Assembly: GCF_018885265.1 (NCBI RefSeq) | Contig: NZ_CP076538.1 | Location: forward strand, 4,190,001 to 4,254,000 | Source of the DNA: Amycolatopsis aidingensis | Lineage (GTDB): Bacteria > Actinomycetota > Actinomycetes > Mycobacteriales > Pseudonocardiaceae | Length of the DNA stretch: 64,000 bases | Direction: 5' to 3' | Part shown: positions 58,941 to 64,000 of the stretch, in pieces | Numbering within the stretch: the first letter of the stretch is position 1 | How the letters are laid out: each line of letters begins with the position of its first letter | The notes under the pieces: generated by a model | The model's database searches: none | What the model was told of the DNA's origin: nothing | Seen by the model: the letters and a program-made list of their open reading frames with translations, nothing else | Program-made: the position numbers and the translations under genes

Positions 58941-59486
58941 ATGAGTGAGAGCGTGGTGAGTTTCGTGGTCCCGGTATACCTGCACGGGGTGGTGACGGTA
59001 CCCGGGCGGCAGTCGCCAGTCATGTTGCTGCGCGAAATAGGCGGCGAGCGACGCTGGCTGGCCGTCCCCATTACCGAATCCGATGCCGAGACCGTGGAGT
59101 CGGCCAGGAAACGTATCCAGCACCCCCGCCCCAGCACCGTCGAGCTCCTCGGCAGCCTGCTGGCCGGGTTCGGGCACCAGGTCGACCGGGTCCAGGTCAC
59201 CGACCTGCGCGAGGACATATTCCAGGCCCAGCTGGTGCTGGACACCGGAGCCAGGATTCCCGCGCACCCCGGCGACGCGGTCGCCGTCGGCCTGCGTACC
59301 GGGGCTCCCGTCGAGGTCGCCGACACGGTACTCGACGTTGCCGCGGTGCGGCTGAACCTCGCGGAGGACACCGGCCGCGACCCCGCCGGTGCCGAGGAGG
59401 AGGACGAGGAACGCCAGATCGCCGAGTTCCGTGCCCTGCTGGAGCACGCCGTGCCCGCCGATTTCGACGATCTCCCCGGACGGTGA
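58941..59486 (+). CDS. DUF151 bifunctional nuclease family protein
   Basis: The 181-residue protein matches the DUF151 family, known in plants and some bacteria as bifunctional DNase/RNase. Recognisable stretches are SPVMLLREIGGERRWLAVPI, TVELLGSLLAGFGHQVDRVQVTDLREDIFQAQLVLD and AGARIPAHPGDAVAVGLRTGAPV in order. A charged Glu-rich tail (EEEDEERQIAEFRALLEHA) ends the protein. The ATG at 58941 starts the conserved part; its ribosome site may be held in a stem. It lies 94 bp before the transketolase gene, without evident coupling. Confidence 0.85.
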   Translation: MSESVVSFVVPVYLHGVVTVPGRQSPVMLLREIGGERRWLAVPITESDAETVESARKRIQHPRPSTVELLGSLLAGFGHQVDRVQVTDLREDIFQAQLVLDTGARIPAHPGDAVAVGLRTGAPVEVADTVLDVAAVRLNLAEDTGRDPAGAEEEDEERQIAEFRALLEHAVPADFDDLPGR

Positions 59487-59580
59487 ACCCGCGGCGGCCG
59501 ACGTGCATGGAAACCGGTCCCGCCGGGTACGCCTGATCACGGTACAACCAACGAATCCGCCGTGACCGGGAGGAATCCTG

Positions 59581-61425
59581 ATGCCGGAGACCGTGTCGAG
59601 CACGGAACAGCTGGCCGAGCTCGCCCAGCAACTACGGGTCGACGCCGTACGGGCCTGCGCGGAGGCCGGTTCCGGCCACGCCACCTCGTCGCTGTCTGCG
59701 GCCGACCTGATGGCGGTACTGCTGGCCAAACACCTGCGGTACGACTTCGACTCGCCGGACAACCCCGCCAACGATGAGCTGATCTTCTCCAAGGGCCATG
59801 CCTCACCCCTGCTGTACGCGATGTACACCGCGGCCGGTGCCATCTCCGCCGACGAGCTGCTGACCTTCCGCTCGGACGGCAGCAGGCTGGAAGGCCATCC
59901 GACCCCCCGGCTGCCCTGGGTCGACGTGGCCACTGGATCGCTCGGCCAGGGCCTGCCGCTGGGCGTCGGCTTCGCGCTGGCCACCACGCGGCTGGAGACC
60001 ACCGGCTCGCGGGTATGGGTGCTGTGCGGGGACAGCGAGCTCGCCGAGGGATCGGTATGGGAGGCCTTCGAGCACGCAGGCTCCTCCGGGCTGGACAACC
60101 TGACCGCGATCGTGGACGTCAACCGGCTCGGCCAGCGCGGAGCGACCCGGCACGGCTGGGACGTCGAGGCCTACAGCAGGCGCATCAGGGCCTTCGGCTG
60201 GAAGGTCATCGAGGTGGACGGGCACGACCTGGAACAGGTCGACCGGGCATTCGCCACGGCGGCGGGAACCACCGGCATGCCCACCGCGATCGTGGCCCGC
60301 ACCAGGAAGGGCCGGGGTGTCGCGGCGGTCGAGAACCAGGAGGGCGCCCACGGCAAGCCGGTGCCGGACACCGAGGAGGCCGTCCGCGACCTCGGCGGCC
60401 CGCGGTCGATACGGGTGCGGGTGGCCCAGCCGCACCCCCACCGCGGTGGCTCGCCACGCCGGAACGCGGCGAAGCTGCCCGGCTACGAGGTGGGCTCGGA
60501 GGCCGCCACCCGCACCGCCTTCGGGGAGGCATTGACCGCGCTCGGGCATGCCCGCTCGGATGTGGTCGCCCTGGACGGTGAGGTCAGTGACTCCACCAGG
60601 AGTGGGTACTTCGCCGAGGAACACCCGGAGCGGTTCGTGCAGTGCTACATCGCCGAGCAGCAGCTGGTCGCCGCGGCGGTGGGACTGCAAGCCCGGGGCT
60701 GGGTCCCGTACCTCGCCACCTTCGCGGCCTTCCTCACCAGGGCACACGACTTCCTGCGGATGGCCGCCGTCAGCGGCGCGAACCTGCGGGTCGTCGGCTC
60801 GCACGCGGGGGTCTCGATCGGCAAGGACGGCCCCTCGCAGATGGGCCTCGAGGATCTGGCCATGTTCCGCGCGGTGGCGGGCAGCACCGTGCTCTACCCC
60901 TGCGACGCCAACCAGGCCGCCCGGCTCACCGCGGCCATGGCCGAGCTCGACGGCATCTCCTACCTGCGCACCACCCGCGGCAACACCCCGGTCGTCTACG
61001 GGCCGGAGGAGTCCTTCCCGGTGGGTGGCAGCCGGGTGCTGCGCTCCACGGCGGAGGACCAGGTGACCCTGGTCGCCGCCGGGGTGACCGTGCCGGAAGC
61101 GCTGCGGGCCGCCGACCGGCTGGCCGAGGCCGGGATCGCCGCGCGGGTGATCGACCTGTACTCGGTCAAGCCGGTGGACACGGCCACCCTGCGCACGGCG
61201 GCCGCGGAGACCGGGCGGCTGCTGACGGTGGAGGATCACTGGCCGCAGGGCGGGCTCGGCGACGCCGTGCTGGAGGCCTTCGCCAGCCAGGCGAGCCCAC
61301 CCCGGTTCAGCAGGCTGGCGGTGCGGTCCATGCCCGCCTCGGCCACCCCCGAGCAGCAGCTGCGGCACGCCGGGATCGACGCCGAGGCGATCGTGGCCGC
61401 GGCCCGCGAGCTCGTCCCGGCCTGA
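59581..61425 (+). CDS. tkt: Transketolase
   Basis: The 614-residue enzyme has the TPP-binding domain (AGSGHATSSLSAADLMAVLL, FSKGHASPLLYAMYTAAG, the motif GDSELAEGSVWEAFEHAG ending in NRLGQ), the pyrimidine-binding domain with CYIAEQQLVAAAVGLQ and SGANLRVVGSHAGVSIGKDGPSQ, and the C-terminal domain. It moves two-carbon units between sugar phosphates in the pentose-phosphate pathway. The length and order resemble the shorter animal- and archaeal-like type more than the 670-700-residue bacterial enzyme. GGGAGG precedes the ATG. It faces the transaldolase gene, and a strong hairpin lies between them, so the pair may work together but is transcribed separately. Confidence 0.93.
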   Translation: MPETVSSTEQLAELAQQLRVDAVRACAEAGSGHATSSLSAADLMAVLLAKHLRYDFDSPDNPANDELIFSKGHASPLLYAMYTAAGAISADELLTFRSDGSRLEGHPTPRLPWVDVATGSLGQGLPLGVGFALATTRLETTGSRVWVLCGDSELAEGSVWEAFEHAGSSGLDNLTAIVDVNRLGQRGATRHGWDVEAYSRRIRAFGWKVIEVDGHDLEQVDRAFATAAGTTGMPTAIVARTRKGRGVAAVENQEGAHGKPVPDTEEAVRDLGGPRSIRVRVAQPHPHRGGSPRRNAAKLPGYEVGSEAATRTAFGEALTALGHARSDVVALDGEVSDSTRSGYFAEEHPERFVQCYIAEQQLVAAAVGLQARGWVPYLATFAAFLTRAHDFLRMAAVSGANLRVVGSHAGVSIGKDGPSQMGLEDLAMFRAVAGSTVLYPCDANQAARLTAAMAELDGISYLRTTRGNTPVVYGPEESFPVGGSRVLRSTAEDQVTLVAAGVTVPEALRAADRLAEAGIAARVIDLYSVKPVDTATLRTAAAETGRLLTVEDHWPQGGLGDAVLEAFASQASPPRFSRLAVRSMPASATPEQQLRHAGIDAEAIVAAARELVPA

Positions 61426-61453
61426 CCCGCCGGGCACCGCCGAACCCGGCGAG

Positions 61454-61487
61454 CGGCCCCGTCCCTGGAGCGTCCAGGGGCGGGCCG
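61454..61487. terminator. Hairpin between transketolase and transaldolase genes
   Basis: The arms starting CGGCCC (61454) and ending GGGCCG (61487) pair at all but about two positions, including TCCCTGGA against TCCAGGG(A/G), around a 3-base loop. It stands between convergent stops (61425 and 61511) and would serve both directions. Confidence 0.75.
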
Positions 61488-61510
61488 TCTGGTTGTGCCT
61501 CGTCCCGGTG

Positions 61511-62611
61511 TCACGGCCTGGTCAGGGCCTCCTGTTTCACCGCGATACCGTCGAGCAGTTCCCGGAAGGACTCCGCGAACTGGCGCACGCCGTCCTCCTC
61601 CAGCGCGGCGGTCACCTTGTCGTAGTCGACCCCCGCCTCGGCGAACCGCTCCAGGGTGCGCCGCGCCTCCGGCAAACCGGTCTGCACGGTGTCGGCGACC
61701 GTGCCGTGGTCCCGGAAGTCGGCGATAGTCTGCCGCGGCATCGTGTTCACCGTGTCCGGGCCGATCAGTTCCTCGACGTACAGCACGTCCCGCAGCTGCG
61801 GGTCCTTGGTCGAGGTCGAGGCCCACAGGCATTGCTGGGGGCGCGCCCCGGCCGCCGCGAGCTCCTCCCATTCCGGGCCACGGAAGACCTCGAGGTAAGT
61901 CTGGTAGGCCAGTTTCGCGTTCGCGATCGCCAGGGTGCCCCGCAGATCCTCGGGCCCGTTCGCCTCGGCCAGCCTGCGGTCGGCCTCGGCGTCCACCCTG
62001 GACACGAAGAACGAGGCCACCGAGCCCACCGAGGTCAGGTCACCGCCGCTGTCCCGCAGCCTGCGCAGCCCGCGCAGGTAGGCTTCGGCGGCGGCGCGAT
62101 GCCGCGACAGCGAGAACAGCAGCGTGACGTTGACCGGGATCCCGTTCGCGATGGCTTCCTCGATCGCGGGCAGGCCCTCCTCGGTTCCCGGGATCTTGAC
62201 GAACAGGTTCGGCCGGTCGATCAGGCGGTGCAGGTGGACCGCCTCGTCGATGGAGGCCTGGGTGTCGTAGGCCAGCCGCGGGTCCGCCTCCAGCGAAACC
62301 CAGCCCTGGTAGTCCGCACCGCCGCGGTCGAACGCGGGCCGCAGCAGCTCGCATGCCTCGCGGATATCCTGCTGGGCCAGGGCGAGGAAGGCGTCCTTCG
62401 GCTTGCTGCCTGCCTCGATCAGCTCGCGCAGCTGATCGTCATAGGCCTCGGCGTCCGCGATGGCCTTCTTGAAGGTGGTCGGGTTGGACGTCACCCCGGT
62501 GACACCGGCCTCGACCAGCTCGGCCAGCTCGCCGGTGCGCAGCATGGGGCGGGAAAGGTAGTCCACCCACACGCTCTGCCCCCGTTCGGAGAGTTCTCGC
62601 AGGGAAGCCAT
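61511..62611 (-). CDS. tal: Transaldolase
   Basis: The 366-residue enzyme is a class I aldolase of the long actinobacterial transaldolase type. VWVDYLSRPMLRTGELAELVEAGVTGVTSNPTTFKKAI opens the barrel, NLFVKIPGTEEGLPAIEEAI contains the Schiff-base Lys, and VNVTLLFSLSRHRAAAEAYLRGL follows. It shifts a dihydroxyacetone unit between sugar phosphates in the pentose-phosphate pathway, in line with the facing transketolase gene. GAGGTGAT precedes the ATG at 62611 well. A further nine residues upstream are open but not conserved. The Ku gene lies 90 bp upstream in the same direction. Confidence 0.94.
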   Translation of the reverse strand: MASLRELSERGQSVWVDYLSRPMLRTGELAELVEAGVTGVTSNPTTFKKAIADAEAYDDQLRELIEAGSKPKDAFLALAQQDIREACELLRPAFDRGGADYQGWVSLEADPRLAYDTQASIDEAVHLHRLIDRPNLFVKIPGTEEGLPAIEEAIANGIPVNVTLLFSLSRHRAAAEAYLRGLRRLRDSGGDLTSVGSVASFFVSRVDAEADRRLAEANGPEDLRGTLAIANAKLAYQTYLEVFRGPEWEELAAAGARPQQCLWASTSTKDPQLRDVLYVEELIGPDTVNTMPRQTIADFRDHGTVADTVQTGLPEARRTLERFAEAGVDYDKVTAALEEDGVRQFAESFRELLDGIAVKQEALTRP

Positions 62612-62701
62612 GATCACCTCGCAGCGTGGCGCCTTCATGCGGTCCCGCCTCAGCTACCCGTCCCGCACGCCGTCCAAACGGCACCGGGCGTTGGCGAAGG
62701 C

Positions 62702-63637
62702 TCACGAGGCCCGCCTGCCGCCGGTGCGTGCCGCGGAGATCGCCTCCACAAGCTCCTCGCGGTTCATCTTCGAGCGGCCGCTGATCCCGAGCTCGCGGGC
62801 GATCCGGGTCAGTTCGGACTTGTTCGTCTCGGCCAGGTCCGGCCCGGTGTCCCCGCGCTGCCGGTGCCGCCGCACGCTGGCGGACAGCGCCTCGGCGAGG
62901 TCCACGACATTGGTCGGCTCGGGCGCCTCGGCGGCCGCCGCGACGGTGCGGCCCGCCTTCTTGTCCTCGATCAGCTGCCGCACGCGTTCGGTATGAGTGT
63001 CCGGGTAGTCCTCCGGCCGCCACCGGGTGCTCATCGACTCGATCAGGTCGACGGCCATGTCCCGTTCCTTCCGGCCGACCTCGGGCAGTTCGGGAAGGCC
63101 ACCGAGCTCGGTCTCCGGATCGCGGACGTCCTCGGCGAACAGCAGGGTGTCCATGGTGAGCAGATCCGCACCAGCCCGGATCAGCGCGATATGTTCCCTG
63201 CCGCGCATGACGAAGGACGCGATCGCCCCGCGCCCGGTCTCGGCCATCGCCGCGGCCAGCACCGCGTAGGGACGCGCGAACTCGGCCTCGCCGGGCGCGA
63301 GCCAGTAGCTCTTCTGGAAGAAGACCGGGTCGATCTCGGCCGGATCGACGAAGGACTGGATGTCGATGGTGCGCGAGCGGCCCGGCGCGATCTCCGCCAG
63401 TTCGGACTGCTCTAGCTGGACATACTCGCCGCCGCCAAGGTCGTAACCCTGCACCAGGTCCCGGTGGTCCACCTCCTCCCCGGTTCGCTCGTTGACCCGG
63501 CGGTAGCGCACCCGGTCCGAGGTACCGCGCTGGAACTGCCGGAAGTGGATGGTGTGGTCCCCGGTGGCGCTGAAAACCTGCACCGGAACGGTCACCAGGC
63601 CGAAGTTCAGCGTTCCCTTCCAGATCGGCCTCGCCAT
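62702..63637 (-). CDS. ku: Ku protein for non-homologous end joining
   Basis: The 311-residue protein starts with MARPIWKGTLNFGLVTVPVQVFSA, the hallmark of bacterial Ku. The core beta-barrel continues with RRVNERTGEEVDHRDLVQGYDLG and FVDPAEIDPVFFQKSYWLAPG, and about 250 residues on comes a charged linker and a C-terminal SAP-like helix pair (LTRIARELGISGRSKMNREELVEAI) that would help DNA binding. Ku forms homodimer rings on DNA ends and recruits LigD; no ligD is in the window. GGGAG lies before the ATG at 63637. The longer frame to 63763 is not conserved. Confidence 0.95.
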   Translation of the reverse strand: MARPIWKGTLNFGLVTVPVQVFSATGDHTIHFRQFQRGTSDRVRYRRVNERTGEEVDHRDLVQGYDLGGGEYVQLEQSELAEIAPGRSRTIDIQSFVDPAEIDPVFFQKSYWLAPGEAEFARPYAVLAAAMAETGRGAIASFVMRGREHIALIRAGADLLTMDTLLFAEDVRDPETELGGLPELPEVGRKERDMAVDLIESMSTRWRPEDYPDTHTERVRQLIEDKKAGRTVAAAAEAPEPTNVVDLAEALSASVRRHRQRGDTGPDLAETNKSELTRIARELGISGRSKMNREELVEAISAARTGGRRAS

Positions 63638-63849
63638 GCTCACTCCCTCACCTTTGTGGACGACTCCACCGGCTGCTGGCTGAACCGGCGGAACCTGAGC
63701 TCCCGCCACTCCCGGGCGCGGCGACAGCCTGTGGCAGGGATGCCCCACTCCCGGCCCGCCCAATCTTCCGGCTCCGGCATTCGGCCAGCACGGGTGTGAC
63801 CATCACCCGGTCCGGGCATTCCGACGGCAGGGAGGAGGTGACCTGCCGG

Positions 63850-64000
63850 ATGTCGGAGGCTTCGGAAGTCGCCGAGTGGAAGAAGCTGGCGACCGGGCTG
63901 GCGGACATGGCGAGGGACCTGCTCGCGCAGGAATCGGTGCAGAACACCCTGGACCGCATCGTCGGCCACGCGGTGGACCTGGTGGACGGCTGTGACGCCG
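63850..64000 (+). CDS. Probable GAF-domain (GAF/ANTAR-type) protein, start only
   Basis: From the ATG at 63850 a frame with strong G/C third positions runs off the window after 50 codons. The residues (SEASEVAEWKKLATGLADMARDLLAQES, then a helix ending in VDLVDGCDA) match the N-terminal helix and first strand of the GAF and ANTAR proteins common in actinomycetes, which act as RNA-binding antiterminators under a sensory domain. GGAGGAGGT lies 10 bp ahead; an in-frame GTG at 63838 is an alternative start. The product beyond the window edge is not seen, so the ANTAR part is inference. Confidence 0.6.
   Translation, partial: MSEASEVAEWKKLATGLADMARDLLAQESVQNTLDRIVGHAVDLVDGCDA

Noticed and set aside
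59803..61437. Minus-strand frame opposite transketolase
   Set aside because: It is a shadow of the tkt gene with His/Arg/Gly-rich composition and no recognisable fold.

Overview
The window is 64 kb of high-GC actinobacterial chromosome with G/C-rich third codon positions, frequent GTG starts and several starts without a Shine-Dalgarno that look leaderless. The gene set (a DUF6292-type protein, an HSP18-type regulator beside hsp20, WhiB, BTAD/SARP-type regulators, a DUF222/HNH protein, a start of a GAF-type protein, Ku, a streptogrisin-like S1 protease) fits the Pseudonocardiaceae (Amycolatopsis, Saccharopolyspora, Prauserella and relatives). This placement comes from gene content, not from a marker gene. 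No rRNA, tRNA, CRISPR array or prophage was seen.

Layout. 0.4-2.4 kb: a two-gene sugar operon (DUF993 aldolase-like and TIM-barrel isomerase) behind tandem LacI-type operators. 2.4-9.4 kb: orphan fatty acyl-AMP ligase, NDH-2-like flavoprotein, a GH43-like propeller with three N-terminal repeats, HD protein, GlxA/AraC regulator and a His-rich membrane protein. 9.6-20 kb: secreted M14 carboxypeptidase with PKD domains, two tandem imine-reductase-like genes differing at the catalytic position, a 1074-residue BTAD-NB-ARC-TPR regulator, a DUF2867 SDR and a DUF222/HNH protein. 20-29.5 kb: SDR, ArsR/SRPBCC pair, tandem-repeat serine hydrolase, an ECF sigma factor fused to an anti-sigma-like zinc motif, membrane helix and outer domain, a Pro/Thr-rich membrane protein, a short BTAD regulator, WhiB and the hsp20 locus.

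29.5-39.5 kb is the most coherent accessory block: a CaiB/BaiF CoA-transferase, a complete IS4-family insertion with a 10-bp target duplication but a frameshifted transposase, a glycine-betaine-type ABC transporter (ATPase, permease, lipoprotein), an SbnB-like dehydrogenase, a eukaryote-like choline/carnitine acyltransferase and a HalD/BesD-like Fe/2OG oxygenase with an intact HxD motif. I read this as possible uptake and modification of a quaternary amine or amino acid; that is inference.

39.7-51 kb: MarR regulator divergent from a ClC antiporter operon with a TTGCA-TAC-TGCAA operator, a transsulfuration PLP enzyme divergent from a MocR regulator, S1 protease, htpG, PIG-L deacetylase and a deazaflavin-type oxidoreductase/hemerythrin fusion. 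51-64 kb: a secreted phosphoesterase/PQQ-propeller fusion, FAH-family hydrolase, a redox lipoprotein with a cytochrome-b-like partner, FadD-like ligase, DUF151 nuclease, transketolase facing transaldolase, Ku, and the start of a probable GAF-domain protein.

Two intergenic loci (20.0 and 49.7 kb) carry arrays of the same roughly 21-bp unit, and a third (11.5 kb) carries a 17-bp perfect inverted repeat at a gene end. Four convergent gene pairs overlap at their 3' ends.
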